Origin: Rhodovulum sp. ES.010
GTDB lineage: Bacteria > Pseudomonadota > Alphaproteobacteria > Rhodobacterales > Rhodobacteraceae
DNA length: 64,000 nt
Assembly (NCBI RefSeq): GCF_900142935.1
Contig: NZ_FSRS01000001.1
Span: forward strand, 1,064,001-1,128,000
Direction: 5' to 3'
Shown here: positions 35,145 through 45,273 of the stretch, piece after piece
How the letters are laid out: each line of letters begins with the position of its first letter
How positions within the stretch are numbered: position 1 is the stretch's first letter
Translations under genes and position numbers: made by a program
The notes under the pieces: generated by a model
Databases searched by the model: none
What the model saw: the letters and a program-made list of their open reading frames with translations, nothing else
Told to the model about the DNA's origin: nothing

Positions 35145-36187
35145 AACAGCCTGCCCCGGTAGGCGACCCCTGCGCCCGGCACGACGCGACCGATTTCGAC
35201 CACTCTCTCGCCCATGCCCGCGAGGACTTCGGAAAGCGGACCGGCCCGATCGGGCGCCACCGCAAGCACCATGCCGATGCCGGCGTTGAAGGTCTTGAGC
35301 AGTTCGGACTCGTCCAGGCCGGCGGTCTGGGCAAGCCAGCGGAAAACCGGCGGCAGGTCCCAGGCCGACAGGTCAAGCTCGGCCCCCAGCCCCTCGGGCA
35401 GCACGCGGGGCAGGTTCTCGGTCAGGCCGCCGCCAGTGATATGCGCCAGCGCATGCACCCCGCCTTCCCGTATCGCAGCGAGCGCCGGCCGGACGTAAAG
35501 CCGTGTGGGCACCAGCAGAGCCTCGCCCAGGGGACCGTCGGCGAAGGGCGCAGGTGCATCCCAGCCGAGGCCCGCGACCACGACCACCCTGCGCACCAGC
35601 GAATAGCCGTTGGAGTGCACACCGTCCGACGCGAGGCCCAACAGGACGTCCCCCTCGGACACGCCGGCCGGCAGGTCCCTGCCGCGTTCCATCGCGCCCA
35701 CGGCAAACCCGGCCAGGTCGAAATCGCCCGCGGCATACATTCCCGGCATCTCGGCCGTCTCGCCACCAATCAGCGCGCACCCCGCCCGCGCGCAACCCTC
35801 GGCAATGCCTTCGACCACGGCGGCCGCCGCGTCGACGGACAGCTTGCCGGTCGCGAAATAGTCCAGGAAGAAGAGGGGTTCCGCCCCCTGGCACACCAAG
35901 TCGTTCACGCACATCGCCACGAGGTCGATGCCCACCCCCGACAGCGCGCCGGTATCGATCGCGATGCGCAGCTTGGTACCGACGCCATCCGTGGCCGCGA
36001 CGAGCACCGGGTCGGTATAGCCCGCCTCCCGGAGGTCGAAAAGCGCGCCGAAGCCGCCAAGCCCAGCCATCACGCCGGGCCGCGCCGTGCGCCTTGCGGC
36101 GGGCTTGATCCGATCAACCAGCCTGTTGCCCGCCTCGATATCCACCCCAGCCTCGGCATAGGTGAGGCCGTTCCTGCGCTCGCTCAT
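35141..36187 (-). CDS. purM: Phosphoribosylformylglycinamidine cyclo-ligase (AIR synthetase)
   Basis: A 348-residue ATP-dependent enzyme forming AIR in purine synthesis. The signature blocks are [83 protein letters not shown] and [22 protein letters not shown] 36187 has GGAGGG at seven bases. It forms a purM-purN operon, separate from purC-purS-purQ about 10 kb away. Confidence 0.96.
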   Translation of the reverse strand: MSERRNGLTYAEAGVDIEAGNRLVDRIKPAARRTARPGVMAGLGGFGALFDLREAGYTDPVLVAATDGVGTKLRIAIDTGALSGVGIDLVAMCVNDLVCQGAEPLFFLDYFATGKLSVDAAAAVVEGIAEGCARAGCALIGGETAEMPGMYAAGDFDLAGFAVGAMERGRDLPAGVSEGDVLLGLASDGVHSNGYSLVRRVVVVAGLGWDAPAPFADGPLGEALLVPTRLYVRPALAAIREGGVHALAHITGGGLTENLPRVLPEGLGAELDLSAWDLPPVFRWLAQTAGLDESELLKTFNAGIGMVLAVAPDRAGPLSEVLAGMGERVVEIGRVVPGAGVAYRGRLL

Positions 36188-36292
36188 CAAAGCCCTCCGT
36201 CCGGTCGCGGGCAGCGTTAGCCCATCGCCCCGGCGCTGTCCACGGCCGCGCTTGACGACCTCGGCGGGTCTGCTACTCAAGTGCCCACGGTC

Positions 36293-36369
36293 GGGCCTGT
36301 AGCTCAATTGGTTAGAGCAGAGCGCTCATAACGCTTTGGTTGGGGGTTCGAGTCCCTCCGGGCCTACCA
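36293..36369 (+). tRNA. tRNA with CAU anticodon, probably tRNA-Ile2
   Basis: A 77-base cloverleaf: acceptor GGGCCTG/CGGGCCT with encoded CCA, D arm GCTC-AATTGGTTA-GAGC, anticodon arm GAGCG-CTCATAA-CGCTT, variable TGGTT, T arm GGGGG-TTCGAGT-CCCTC. The anticodon is CAU. C4-G69 and C5-G68 in the acceptor stem are the pairs TilS uses to recognise tRNA-Ile2 for lysidine, which favours Ile2 over elongator Met. There are no initiator-type GGG/CCC anticodon stem pairs. Confidence 0.93.
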
Positions 36370-36408
36370 TTCCCGCCTTCAATGGCGCTCCGGTGTCTCG
36401 CCCTCGCG

Positions 36409-36801
36409 CTAGCCCCGCTCCCCAGCGAGCCCCTTCAGGATCGGGCAATCCGGCCGGTCGTCGCCCGCACAGGACTCCACCAGTTCCGAGAGCGTCGCCC
36501 GCATCGCGCGCAACTCGCCGATCTTGGCGTCGATCTGCGCAAGGTGGTCCCGGGCGATCCGCTTGACGTCGGCGCTCGCCCGGCCCTTGTCGGCATAAAG
36601 CGCCAGGAGCGCGCGGCATTCCTCGATGGTAAAGCCCAGGGACCGCGCCCGGGCCAGGAAGGCGAGGTTGTGCAGGTCTGTTTCGCAAAAGCGGCGATAG
36701 CCGTTCGCGTCGCGATGCGGCAGGATCAGGCCGATATCCTCGTAATAGCGGATCGTCTTGGCCGGAAGGCCGGTCCGCTCTGCCACCTGACCGATATTCA
36801 T
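36409..36801 (-). CDS. cueR: CueR-type copper-responsive MerR regulator
   Basis: A 130-residue MerR-family activator. It has an N-terminal winged helix (MNIGQVAERTGLPAKTIRYYEDIGLI), a dimerisation helix, and the Cu(I) site C111-x7-C119 in VESCAGDDRPDCPIL, the two-cysteine loop typical of monovalent-metal sensors. It overlaps the 3' end of copA by four bases and lies downstream of it, so it is cotranscribed with its own target. The operator in front of copA has the expected 19-bp spacer. Confidence 0.94.
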   Translation of the reverse strand: MNIGQVAERTGLPAKTIRYYEDIGLILPHRDANGYRRFCETDLHNLAFLARARSLGFTIEECRALLALYADKGRASADVKRIARDHLAQIDAKIGELRAMRATLSELVESCAGDDRPDCPILKGLAGERG

Positions 36802-39251
36802 GCCAATCCCCCGGAGACCGGGCCAAGACGACGCAGCCGAAGCGCATTGCCAAGCACGAACAGGCTCGAAATCGCCATCGCGCCGGCCGCCAGCATCGGC
36901 GAGAGCAGTGTGCCGCCGAGGGGATAGAGCGCGCCGGCCGCGGCCGGGATCAGCGCAGTGTTGTAGGCAAAGGCCCAGAACAGGTTCTGGCGGATGTTCC
37001 GCATCACCCGGCGGCTGATATGCAGCGCGTCGGCCACGTGGCCCGGATCGCCGGCCATCAGCACCACGTCGGCCGCTTCGATGGCGACATCGGTGCCGCT
37101 GCCGATGGCGATGCCGATATCGGCGGCCGCCAGCGCAGGGGCGTCGTTCAGACCGTCACCGACAAAGGCCAGCCGCCGCTGCCCCCGCATGTCTCTCAGC
37201 GCGGCGACCTTGCCGCCGGGCAGCACGCCCGCGATCACCGTGTCGATGCCGAGCTCTTCGGCGACGGCGCGCGCGGTCTCCTCGGTGTCGCCGGTGACCA
37301 GCGCCGTACGAAGTCCCATGCGGTGCAGCACCGCGATGGCAGGCTTCGCGCTGGGCTTGATCGGGTCCGACAGGCCGATCAGCGCGACCGCGCGCCCTTG
37401 GCGGGCGACGTAGACCGGGGTCGCGCCCTGCGCGGCGAGCCGCCCGGCGGTCGCCGCCAGCGCGTCGACGGGCACGCCTTCGCGCGCCATCAGCCGCCCT
37501 GCGCCCACCAGGACCTCGACCCCCTCGACGCGGCCGCGCAGGCCGAAGCCGGCCAGCGCCTCGACGCCCTCGGCCTCGGCGTGGTCGTCGGGCGCCGCGC
37601 CCAGGATCGCCTGCGCGATGGGATGCTCGGCGCGGGCCTCTAGCGCGGCGGCAAGGCGCAGCGCCTCGGCGCGCGACACGCCGTCGGCCAGCGCCACCTC
37701 GGTCACCGCCGGACGGCCCTCGGTCAGCGTGCCGGTCTTGTCAAAGGCAATCAGCAACACGTCGGACAGCGACTGCAGCGCCGCGCCCTTGCGGAACAGC
37801 ACCCCCATCTCGGCCGCGCGGCCGGTGCCAACCATCACCGAGGTCGGCGTGGCAAGCCCCATCGCGCAGGGACAGGCCACGATCAGCACCGAGACCCCCG
37901 CAACCAACGCGAGGCCCAGAGCCGGCTCGGGGCCAAAGATGAGCCAGGTCGCGACGGTCACCGCCGCCACCGTTAGCACGATCGGCACGAAGACCGCCGT
38001 GACCTTGTCGGCGGTGGCCTGCACCGGCAGCTTGGCGCCTTGCGCGGCCTCGACCATGGCGACGATGCGCGCAAGCGCGGTGTCGCGCCCCACCCTGCTC
38101 GCCCGCACCCGCAACGCGGAGGTGCCGTTCACCGTGCCCCCGGTGACTTCGTCGCCCAGGCATTTCTCAACCGGCATGGGCTCGCCGGTCAGCATCGACT
38201 CGTCGATGGCACCCCGTCCCTCGATCACCTCGGCATCGGTCGGGATACGCTCGCCCGGGCGAATTTCGAGAACATCGCCCACGACGAGCGCGTCCACCGG
38301 GCGCGCCTCGAGACCCGCCTCGGTCACCACCCGCGCGGTGTCGGGACGCAGCGCCATCAATTCGCGGATCGCCGCGCCCGTGCGGCCTTTGGCGCGCGCC
38401 TCCAACGTTCGGCCCAGCAGGATCAGTGTGACGATCACGGCGGCGGCCTCGAAATAGACATGGGCGGTGCCCTCCGGCAGCACGCCCGGTGCAAAGGTCG
38501 CGAGGGTCGAGAACCCCCAGGCCGCCCCGGTGCCCAGCGCGACCAGAGCGTTCATGTCCGGGGCGCCCCGAAGCAGAAGCGGCACCCCCTTGGCGAAGAA
38601 CATCCGCCCGGGCCCGGCAAGTACGGCCGAGGTCAGGACAAAGGCGATCACACGCAGCCCCTGCTCGCCCACCAGCCCCGCCAGCGTCTCGCGCAGCCCC
38701 GGAACCACATGCCCGCCCATCTCCATTACGAAGACCGGCAGCGTGAGGGCCGCGGCGATCCAGGTGCGCCGGCGCAGCGCGCGCGCCTCGCGCGCCTGGG
38801 CTGCCTCCGGGTCGGGAGCCTGATCGGCAGCGTCGATCCCGGCGGTCGGGTAGCCGGCGGCGGTGACGGCGCGGGCGAGCGTGGCCGCATCCGCTTCGCC
38901 GTCGATGACGGTTGCGCAAGCCTCGCCGCTGGCAAGGTTCATCGACGCGCCGGTCACGCCAGGCACCCCGCGCAGCGCCGCCTCGATCCGCCCGACACAA
39001 GAGGCGCAGTTGGCTGCCTCGACGGCAAGGCGGATCTCGCGTCGCGTTACGCCGAACCCGGCCTCCTCAACCGCACCCACCAGGCGCGCGGGCGCGCCGC
39101 TGTGGTCGACCTCGGCGGTTCCCGCGGCCAGGTTGACATTGGCGGACGTCACCCCCGGCACGGTGGCCAGCGCCCGCTCGACGCGGGCGACACAGCCCGC
39201 ACAGTGCAGCCCTTCTAGCCGGAGCCTGGTGGTGGCGGTTGTCGCGGTCAT
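36798..39251 (-). CDS. copA: Copper-exporting P1B-type ATPase
   Basis: An 817-residue Cu(I) exporter. There are two N-terminal heavy-metal domains (C17-x2-C20 in LHCAGC; C82-x2-C85 in NCASC), actuator TGEP near 355, transmembrane metal site C460-P-C462, phosphorylation site D504 in DKTGTLTEG, and a hinge GDGLNDAPALAAADIG. The terminal helices have YNTALIP and MAISSLFVLGNALRL, the P1B-1 signature. It works in the inner membrane to remove cytosolic copper or supply cuproenzymes. It is preceded by a MerR-type promoter and followed by cueR in a four-base overlap. Confidence 0.97.
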   Translation of the reverse strand: MTATTATTRLRLEGLHCAGCVARVERALATVPGVTSANVNLAAGTAEVDHSGAPARLVGAVEEAGFGVTRREIRLAVEAANCASCVGRIEAALRGVPGVTGASMNLASGEACATVIDGEADAATLARAVTAAGYPTAGIDAADQAPDPEAAQAREARALRRRTWIAAALTLPVFVMEMGGHVVPGLRETLAGLVGEQGLRVIAFVLTSAVLAGPGRMFFAKGVPLLLRGAPDMNALVALGTGAAWGFSTLATFAPGVLPEGTAHVYFEAAAVIVTLILLGRTLEARAKGRTGAAIRELMALRPDTARVVTEAGLEARPVDALVVGDVLEIRPGERIPTDAEVIEGRGAIDESMLTGEPMPVEKCLGDEVTGGTVNGTSALRVRASRVGRDTALARIVAMVEAAQGAKLPVQATADKVTAVFVPIVLTVAAVTVATWLIFGPEPALGLALVAGVSVLIVACPCAMGLATPTSVMVGTGRAAEMGVLFRKGAALQSLSDVLLIAFDKTGTLTEGRPAVTEVALADGVSRAEALRLAAALEARAEHPIAQAILGAAPDDHAEAEGVEALAGFGLRGRVEGVEVLVGAGRLMAREGVPVDALAATAGRLAAQGATPVYVARQGRAVALIGLSDPIKPSAKPAIAVLHRMGLRTALVTGDTEETARAVAEELGIDTVIAGVLPGGKVAALRDMRGQRRLAFVGDGLNDAPALAAADIGIAIGSGTDVAIEAADVVLMAGDPGHVADALHISRRVMRNIRQNLFWAFAYNTALIPAAAGALYPLGGTLLSPMLAAGAMAISSLFVLGNALRLRRLGPVSGGLA

Positions 39252-39276
39252 GGCTCGATCCTCCGGTGTTCGCCCC

Positions 39277-39307
39277 GATATAGGGCTTCCAGTAACTGGA
39301 AGGTCAA
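39277..39307 (-). promoter_or_regulatory. CueR-controlled copA promoter
   Basis: On the minus strand, -35 TTGACC (39302-39307) and -10 TATATC (39277-39282) are separated by 19 bp, the over-long spacer that MerR-family activators correct. The spacer holds the palindrome CTTCCAG-TAA-CTGGAAG (39286-39302), close to known CueR boxes. The -10 lies 25 bases before the copA ATG. Confidence 0.88.
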
Positions 39308-39329
39308 GCCCATGGCGCCCGGCGCCCCC

Positions 39330-40250
39330 CTACCCGGGCAAGAAGGCCCCCTGGCGAGCCACGATATCGGCGTGGATGCGGCGGCCCGCGGCGCTGAGGG
39401 CGGTGTCGCTGCGGTGGACGAGGAACCATTGGCGCACCAAGGGCAGCGCCTGTGCGTCAAGCTCGACCAGCCGCCCCGCGGCCAGTTCCTCGGCCACTGT
39501 GTGCCGCGAAATCAGCGCCACGCCAAGCCCCGCCATCACTGCCTGCTTGACGGTTTCGTTGCTCTCCATCTCCAGCATCCGTGCCGGGCGGCCGCGGCCA
39601 AGCCGCTCCAGGAACCGTTCCAGCAGGATCCGCGTTCCCGACCCCTCTTCGCGGACGACGAACCCCTCGGACAGGATCGCCTCGGCCGTCAATCGCCCCC
39701 GGCCGGCCAGTGGATGGTTCGCACGCGCGATCAGCACATGCGGGTGCGGCCCCAGAACCGTGGCCTGCACCTCGGGGACACGGGGGGGGCGCCCCATGAT
39801 CGCGAGATCGACGCTCACACTGGCCAGTGCGCCGACAATCGTTTCGCGGCTGCCGACGCGCAGGAGAACGTCGACGGACGGATGCGCGCGCTGCAGACCG
39901 GCCACCAGCCGCGGGGCGAAATACTTGGCGGTGGACACCACCCCAAGCGTCACCATTCCCTCCATCCCCTCGTTGATCGCGCGGACATGTTCGGCAGAGG
40001 CTTCCAGCGCAGTCTCGATCGCCCGCGCGCCCACCAGCACCGCCTCGCCCTGCCGCGTCAGGCGCGCTACGCCCTGCGGCCCGCGCTCCACGAGGCGCGC
40101 GTTGAAATTGGTCTCGAGCTGGCGGAGTTGGGTGTGCACTGCGGGCGGGGTGAGGCGATTTGCCTCGGCGGCCGCCGTGATCGAGCCATGCTCGGAGACC
40201 GCCTGCAACGCCCTGAGTTGCTTGAGGGTTACGGCCTCGGGTTTAGGCAT
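39330..40250 (-). CDS. cbbR: CbbR-type LysR regulator of the Calvin-cycle operon
   Basis: A 306-residue LysR-type regulator. It has an N-terminal winged helix (VTLKQLRALQAVSEHGSITAAAEANRLTPPAVHTQLRQLETNFNARLVER) and an effector domain starting VTLGVVSTAKYFAPRLVAGLQRAHP, close to CbbR proteins, including VSTAKYFAP. It is divergent from cbbF across a 104-base AT-rich gap that contains a T-N-A type CbbR repeat. CbbR activates cbb genes in response to metabolites such as RuBP or NADPH. Confidence 0.92.
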   Translation of the reverse strand: MPKPEAVTLKQLRALQAVSEHGSITAAAEANRLTPPAVHTQLRQLETNFNARLVERGPQGVARLTRQGEAVLVGARAIETALEASAEHVRAINEGMEGMVTLGVVSTAKYFAPRLVAGLQRAHPSVDVLLRVGSRETIVGALASVSVDLAIMGRPPRVPEVQATVLGPHPHVLIARANHPLAGRGRLTAEAILSEGFVVREEGSGTRILLERFLERLGRGRPARMLEMESNETVKQAVMAGLGVALISRHTVAEELAAGRLVELDAQALPLVRQWFLVHRSDTALSAAGRRIHADIVARQGAFLPG

Positions 40251-40270
40251 TAAAAATTTCCTTACACACC

Positions 40271-40283
40271 TTACAAGTTTTTA
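40271..40283 (+). promoter_or_regulatory. Candidate CbbR operator
   Basis: TTA-CAAGTTT-TTA fits the TNA-N7-TNA CbbR consensus. A further TTA six bases to the left (40262-40264) gives a partial second repeat. It lies in the AT-rich cbbR-cbbF gap, 71 bases before the cbbF ATG. The match is short, so support comes mainly from position. Confidence 0.5.
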
Positions 40284-40354
40284 AATTCTCTATCGGAGCG
40301 GTTTTCACCTAGCAACCGACATCGGCATCCCGCCGCCAGATTCGGGAGAAAATT

Positions 40355-41362
40355 ATGCAGACGAAGAATCCGATCCGGGATTTGCAGCATATCCCCGCCG
40401 CGCTCCAGCCGCTGATGAACGCGCTTAGCGAGGTCGGGACCGACCTGTCGCGCACGATTCAGCGCGGGCCGCTGGGCGGTGCACTCGGTGCGGAGGTCGG
40501 AGAGAACACCGACGGCGACGCGCAGAAGGCGCTCGACGTGCTGGCCGACGACGCCTTCGCCGCGCGGCTCAAGAGCGCGGATGTGCGCTGGTATGCCTCG
40601 GAAGAGCAGGACCGGGTTGTCGAGCTGGACCCCGAGGGGCGCTATGCGCTGGCCATCGATCCTCTGGACGGATCGTCCAACATCGACGTGAACGTCTCGA
40701 TCGGCACGATCTTCTCGATCTTCGAGGCGACCGACGACCGCAACGCCAGCTTCCTACGCCCCGCGAGAGAGCAGATCGGCGGCGGCTACATCATCTACGG
40801 CCCGCAGACGATGCTGGTCTGCACGTTCGGCAAGGGCACGCAGGAATACCTGCTGGATCCGGACTCCAAACAGTTCGTGCTGGTGCAGGAGGCCGTCCGC
40901 GTGCCCGAGACGGCAAGCGAATTCGCCATCAACGCCTCGAACTACCGCCACTGGTCCAAGCCGGTCCGCGCTTATATCGATGACTGCCTCGCCGGCGAGG
41001 AAGGTCCCCGCGGCAAGAAGTTCAACATGCGCTGGGTGGCTTCGCTGGTGGCGGAAACGCACCGGATCATCAGCCGGGGCGGCGTGTTCCTCTACCCCGC
41101 CGACGCACGAAAGGGGTACGAGAAGGGACGGCTTCGCATGGTCTATGAATGTGCGCCCATCGCCTTCGTGATCGAGCAGGCAGGCGGGTCGGCGACCGAT
41201 GCGCAGGACCGCATCTTGGACAAGACGGCCGAGGAACTGCATGTCCGCACGCCCTTCGTTTTCGGCTCGACCGACAAGGTCGGCCGCGTCGCCGCCTATC
41301 ACGACCTGCCCGAGCAGGAAGTGAACGCGCTTTTCGGCAATCGCGGCCTGTTCCGCGTCTAG
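40355..41362 (+). CDS. cbbF: Fructose-1,6-bisphosphatase class I (Calvin cycle)
   Basis: A 335-residue enzyme releasing fructose-6-phosphate. Metal and substrate motifs are [33 protein letters not shown] and [25 protein letters not shown]. The C-terminal [28 protein letters not shown] block carries the substrate lysines. ATG 40355 follows CGGGAGAA. It is the first gene of the cbb operon, 18 bases ahead of cbbP, and a dedicated paralogue is expected because it is next to cbbR. Confidence 0.96.
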   Translation: MQTKNPIRDLQHIPAALQPLMNALSEVGTDLSRTIQRGPLGGALGAEVGENTDGDAQKALDVLADDAFAARLKSADVRWYASEEQDRVVELDPEGRYALAIDPLDGSSNIDVNVSIGTIFSIFEATDDRNASFLRPAREQIGGGYIIYGPQTMLVCTFGKGTQEYLLDPDSKQFVLVQEAVRVPETASEFAINASNYRHWSKPVRAYIDDCLAGEEGPRGKKFNMRWVASLVAETHRIISRGGVFLYPADARKGYEKGRLRMVYECAPIAFVIEQAGGSATDAQDRILDKTAEELHVRTPFVFGSTDKVGRVAAYHDLPEQEVNALFGNRGLFRV

Positions 41363-41380
41363 AGTTCCCGGGAGGATACC

Positions 41381-42253
41381 ATGAGCAAGAAACACCCGAT
41401 CATCTCCGTCACGGGCTCTTCGGGGGCCGGCACCTCGACCGTCAAGCACACCTTCGACCAGATTTTCCGCCGCGAGGGCGTGAAGGCGGTGTCGATCGAG
41501 GGCGACGCCTTCCACCGTTTCAACCGCAAGGACATGAAGGCGGAACTCGAGCGACGCTATGCCGAGGGCGACTACACCTTCAGCCATTTCAGCTACGAGG
41601 CCAACGAGCTGAAGGAGCTGGAGCGCGTGTTCCGCGAATACGGCGAGACCGGCACCGGCCGCACGCGTACATATGTGCACGACAATGACGAGGCCGAGAA
41701 ATGCGGCGTGCCGCCCGGCGAGTTCACCGAGTGGGCGCCGTTCGAGGAAGGCTCGGACCTGTTGTTCTACGAAGGGCTGCACGGCTCGGTCGTGAACGAC
41801 GAGGTGAACCTGCCCAAGCATGCCGACCTGAAGATCGGGGTGGTGCCCGTCATCAACCTGGAATGGATCCAGAAGATCCACCGCGACCGTGAACGCCGCG
41901 GCTACACCACCGAGGCGGTGACCGACACGATCCTGCGCCGGATGCACGCCTATGTGCATTGCATCATCCCGCAATTCACCGAGACCGACATCAACTTCCA
42001 GCGGGTGCCGGTGGTGGACACCTCGAACCCGCTCGTCGCGCGCTGGATTCCCACCGCGGACGAAAGCCTGGTGGTGATCCGCTTCAAGAACCCGCGGGGG
42101 ATCGATTTCTCCTACTTGGTCTCGATGATCCACGGGTCGTGGATGAGCCGGGCGAACTCGATCGTGATCCCGGGCGGCAAGCTTGACCTTGCAATGCAGC
42201 TGATCCTGACGCCGATGATCGAGCGTCTGGTCTCCGAATCGAAACGCGCCTGA
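41381..42253 (+). CDS. cbbP: Phosphoribulokinase
   Basis: A 290-residue proteobacterial (class I) PRK that phosphorylates ribulose-5-phosphate to RuBP. The P-loop is GSSGAGTST in [21 protein letters not shown]. Further family blocks are [35 protein letters not shown] and [39 protein letters not shown]. The product RuBP has no known use except by RuBisCO or a few nucleotide pathways, so its presence implies RuBisCO in the genome. ATG 41381 has GGGAGGA. Confidence 0.97.
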   Translation: MSKKHPIISVTGSSGAGTSTVKHTFDQIFRREGVKAVSIEGDAFHRFNRKDMKAELERRYAEGDYTFSHFSYEANELKELERVFREYGETGTGRTRTYVHDNDEAEKCGVPPGEFTEWAPFEEGSDLLFYEGLHGSVVNDEVNLPKHADLKIGVVPVINLEWIQKIHRDRERRGYTTEAVTDTILRRMHAYVHCIIPQFTETDINFQRVPVVDTSNPLVARWIPTADESLVVIRFKNPRGIDFSYLVSMIHGSWMSRANSIVIPGGKLDLAMQLILTPMIERLVSESKRA

Positions 42254-42267
42254 AGGAGGGCCGCCCC

Positions 42268-44259
42268 ATGAACGCCCCGACCAAGATCGACACCAGCGCC
42301 GAAGACCTGATGGCCAGCGCGATCCGCGTCCTCGCGATGGACGCGGTGCAGGCCGCCAATTCTGGCCATCCCGGCATGCCGATGGGCATGGCCGACGTTG
42401 CAACGGTTCTCTACAACCGCTTCCTCGAAATCGACCCGACGAAGCCGGACTGGCAGGATCGCGACCGCTTCGTGCTGTCGGCGGGCCACGGCTCGATGCT
42501 CATCTACGCGATCAACCACATGCTCGGCTATGCCGACATGGACATGGAGCAGATCCGCAATTTCCGCCAGCACGGCTACCGCACCGCGGGCCACCCCGAA
42601 TACGGCCATGCCGACGGCATCGAGACCACCACCGGCCCGCTGGGCCAGGGCATCACCACTGCGGTCGGCATGGCGCTGGCCGAACGCATGCACAACGCCC
42701 GCTTCGGCGACGACCTCGTCGATCACTATACCTATGTGATCGCGGGCGACGGCTGCCTGATGGAGGGCATCAGCCACGAGGCGATCGACATGGCCGGGCA
42801 CTGGTCGCTCGGCCGGATGATCGTTCTGTGGGACGACAACAAGATCACCATCGACGGCTCGACCGAGCTTTCGACGTCGACCGACCAGAAGGCGCGCTTT
42901 GCGGCCAGCGGCTGGCACGTGCTGGAGGTCGATGGACATGACCGCGAGGCCGTGGCCGAGGCCATCGACGCTGCGCGCCGGGACGCGCGCCCCTCGCTCA
43001 TTGCCTGCGCCACCGTGATCGGCAAGGGCGCGCCCAACAAGGCGGGCAGCCACAAGGTGCACGGCGCGCCGCTGGGCGCGGACGAGGTGGCGGCCACCCG
43101 CGATGCGCTGGGATGGAGCCACGAGGCGTTCGCGCTGCCGCGGGAGGTCTACGACACCTGGGGTGCCGTCGCCGCGCGGGGCCGCGCGGCACGCGAGGCC
43201 TGGGAAGGCCGGCTCGCGGCATCGGACAAGGCCGACACGTTCAACGCCTCGCTCGCGCGGCCCGATCCGGAGGCCGTGGCCACGGCCATCGACGCCTACA
43301 AGCAAAAGCTGTCGGCCGATGCGCCCAAGGTCGCCACCCGCAAGGCGAGCGAGATGGCGCTGGAGGTGGTGTTCGAGGCGGTGCCGAACCTCGCCGGCGG
43401 TTCGGCCGACCTGACGGGCTCGAACCTGACCAAGACGGGCGCGATGGCGCCGGTGACCCTCGACAACTACGCCGGGCAGTACATCCATTACGGCATCCGC
43501 GAGCATGGCATGGGCGCGGCGATGAATGGTGTCGCGCTGCATGGCGGCTTCGTGCCCTATGGCGGCACCTTCCTGGTCTTCGCCGATTACTGCCGCCCGG
43601 CGATCCGGCTCTCGGCACTGATGGGCCTGCCCGTCACCTACGTGATGACGCACGATTCCATCGGCCTCGGCGAGGACGGCCCGACCCACCAGCCGGTGGA
43701 GCATCTGGCAAGCCTGCGGGCGATGCCGAACCTCAACGTGATCCGTCCGGCGGATGTGGTCGAGACCGCCGAGGCCTGGGAAATCGCGGCCACCGCGACC
43801 GGCGCCCCCACCCTGCTGGCGCTGTCGCGTCAGGGCCTGCCCTGCCTGCGGACCGAGCATGTCAGCGAGAACCGCCTGGCCAAGGGCGCCTATGTCCTGC
43901 GCGAGACGGATGGGGCGCGCGACGTCACGCTGATCGGCACCGGCTCGGAGGTCGAGATCGCGATGAAGGCCGCCGACATTCTGGCCGAACAGGGTCTCAA
44001 GGCAGCCGTCGTGTCAGCCCCCTGTTTCGAGCTTTTCGCCACACAGGACGCAGGCTACAAGGCCGCCGTGCTAGGCGACGCGCCGCGGGTCGGCGTCGAG
44101 GCCGCCGTCGAACAGGGTTGGGCGCCGCTTCTGGGCGAAAACGCCGCCTTCGTCGGCATGTCGAGCTTCGGCGCTTCGGCCCCGGCGGCCGATCTCTACC
44201 GGCATTTCGGCATCACCGCCGAGGCGGTGGCCGAGGCCGCGAAGACATTGATGAAGTAA
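42268..44259 (+). CDS. cbbT: Transketolase (Calvin cycle)
   Basis: A 663-residue TPP enzyme exchanging C2 units between sugar phosphates. The N-terminal block [26 protein letters not shown], the TPP/Mg site [13 protein letters not shown]...DDNKITIDG, and the second-domain [21 protein letters not shown] and [26 protein letters not shown] are complete. ATG 42268 follows AAGGAGG, 14 bases after cbbP. A housekeeping transketolase elsewhere is likely. Confidence 0.97.
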   Translation: MNAPTKIDTSAEDLMASAIRVLAMDAVQAANSGHPGMPMGMADVATVLYNRFLEIDPTKPDWQDRDRFVLSAGHGSMLIYAINHMLGYADMDMEQIRNFRQHGYRTAGHPEYGHADGIETTTGPLGQGITTAVGMALAERMHNARFGDDLVDHYTYVIAGDGCLMEGISHEAIDMAGHWSLGRMIVLWDDNKITIDGSTELSTSTDQKARFAASGWHVLEVDGHDREAVAEAIDAARRDARPSLIACATVIGKGAPNKAGSHKVHGAPLGADEVAATRDALGWSHEAFALPREVYDTWGAVAARGRAAREAWEGRLAASDKADTFNASLARPDPEAVATAIDAYKQKLSADAPKVATRKASEMALEVVFEAVPNLAGGSADLTGSNLTKTGAMAPVTLDNYAGQYIHYGIREHGMGAAMNGVALHGGFVPYGGTFLVFADYCRPAIRLSALMGLPVTYVMTHDSIGLGEDGPTHQPVEHLASLRAMPNLNVIRPADVVETAEAWEIAATATGAPTLLALSRQGLPCLRTEHVSENRLAKGAYVLRETDGARDVTLIGTGSEVEIAMKAADILAEQGLKAAVVSAPCFELFATQDAGYKAAVLGDAPRVGVEAAVEQGWAPLLGENAAFVGMSSFGASAPAADLYRHFGITAEAVAEAAKTLMK

Positions 44260-44271
44260 GAAGGGTCGAAA

Positions 44272-45273
44272 ATGACAGTCAAAGTTGCAATCAACGGCTT
44301 CGGCCGCATCGGCAGGAACGTGCTGCGCGCCATTGTGGAATCGGGCCGCACCGATATCGAGGTGGTCGCGATCAATGACCTCGGCCCGGTCGAGACCAAC
44401 GCCCATCTCGTGCGCTACGACAGCGTGCACGGCCGCTTTCCCGGCGAGGTGAAGGTGGACGGCGACACCATCGACGTCGGCCGCGGCCCGATCAAGGTGA
44501 CCGCCATCCGCGCCCCCAAGGACCTGCCCTGGGGCGACGTGGATATCGCGATGGAATGCACCGGCATCTTCACCGCACGCGAGAAGGCCGCGATGCACCT
44601 TGAAAACGGGTCGAAGCGCGTGCTGATCTCGGCCCCGGGTGCCGGTGCGGACAAGACCGTCGTCTACGGCGTGAACCACGACACACTGACCAAGGACGAC
44701 ACGGTCGTGTCGAACGCGTCTTGCACCACCAACTGCCTGTCGCCGGTGGCCAAGGTGCTGAACGACACGATCGGCATCAAGCGCGGCTTCATGACCACGA
44801 CGCACAGCTATACCGGCGACCAGCCGACGCTGGACACCATGCACAAGGACCTGTACCGCGCGCGCGCCGCGGCGATGAGCATGATCCCGACCTCGACCGG
44901 CGCGGCCAAGGCCGTTGGGCTGGTGCTGCCGGAACTGAACGGCAAGCTGGACGGCGTCGCCATCCGCGTGCCCACGCCGAACGTGTCGGTCGTGGACCTG
45001 GTGTTCGAAGCCAACCGCGACACCACCATCGAAGAGGTGAACGCCGCGATCAAGGCCGCCGCCGAGGGCCCGATGAAGGGCGTTCTGGGCTATACCGAGG
45101 AACCGCTGGTCAGCGTCGACTTCAACCATGACCCGCATTCCTCGATCTTCCACATGGACCAGACCAAGGTCATGGACGGCACCATGGTGCGCATCCTGAC
45201 CTGGTATGACAACGAGTGGGGCTTCTCCAACCGGATGTCGGACACCGCAGTGGCGATGGGGGCGCTGATCTGA
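44272..45273 (+). CDS. cbbG: Glyceraldehyde-3-phosphate dehydrogenase (Calvin cycle)
   Basis: A 333-residue type I GAPDH. The nucleotide-binding N-terminus is [20 protein letters not shown], and the catalytic Cys is in [19 protein letters not shown] with [10 protein letters not shown] following. The cofactor loop ends [23 protein letters not shown], with Asp in the NAD-preferring position. In the cbb operon it reduces 1,3-bisphosphoglycerate. Its TGA shares its last base with the cbbK ATG. Confidence 0.96.
   Translation: MTVKVAINGFGRIGRNVLRAIVESGRTDIEVVAINDLGPVETNAHLVRYDSVHGRFPGEVKVDGDTIDVGRGPIKVTAIRAPKDLPWGDVDIAMECTGIFTAREKAAMHLENGSKRVLISAPGAGADKTVVYGVNHDTLTKDDTVVSNASCTTNCLSPVAKVLNDTIGIKRGFMTTTHSYTGDQPTLDTMHKDLYRARAAAMSMIPTSTGAAKAVGLVLPELNGKLDGVAIRVPTPNVSVVDLVFEANRDTTIEEVNAAIKAAAEGPMKGVLGYTEEPLVSVDFNHDPHSSIFHMDQTKVMDGTMVRILTWYDNEWGFSNRMSDTAVAMGALI

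Noticed and set aside
42112..43860. A 582-codon minus-strand frame inside cbbT
   Set aside because: It is antisense to transketolase, whose motifs are complete. Composition is typical of a shadow frame.
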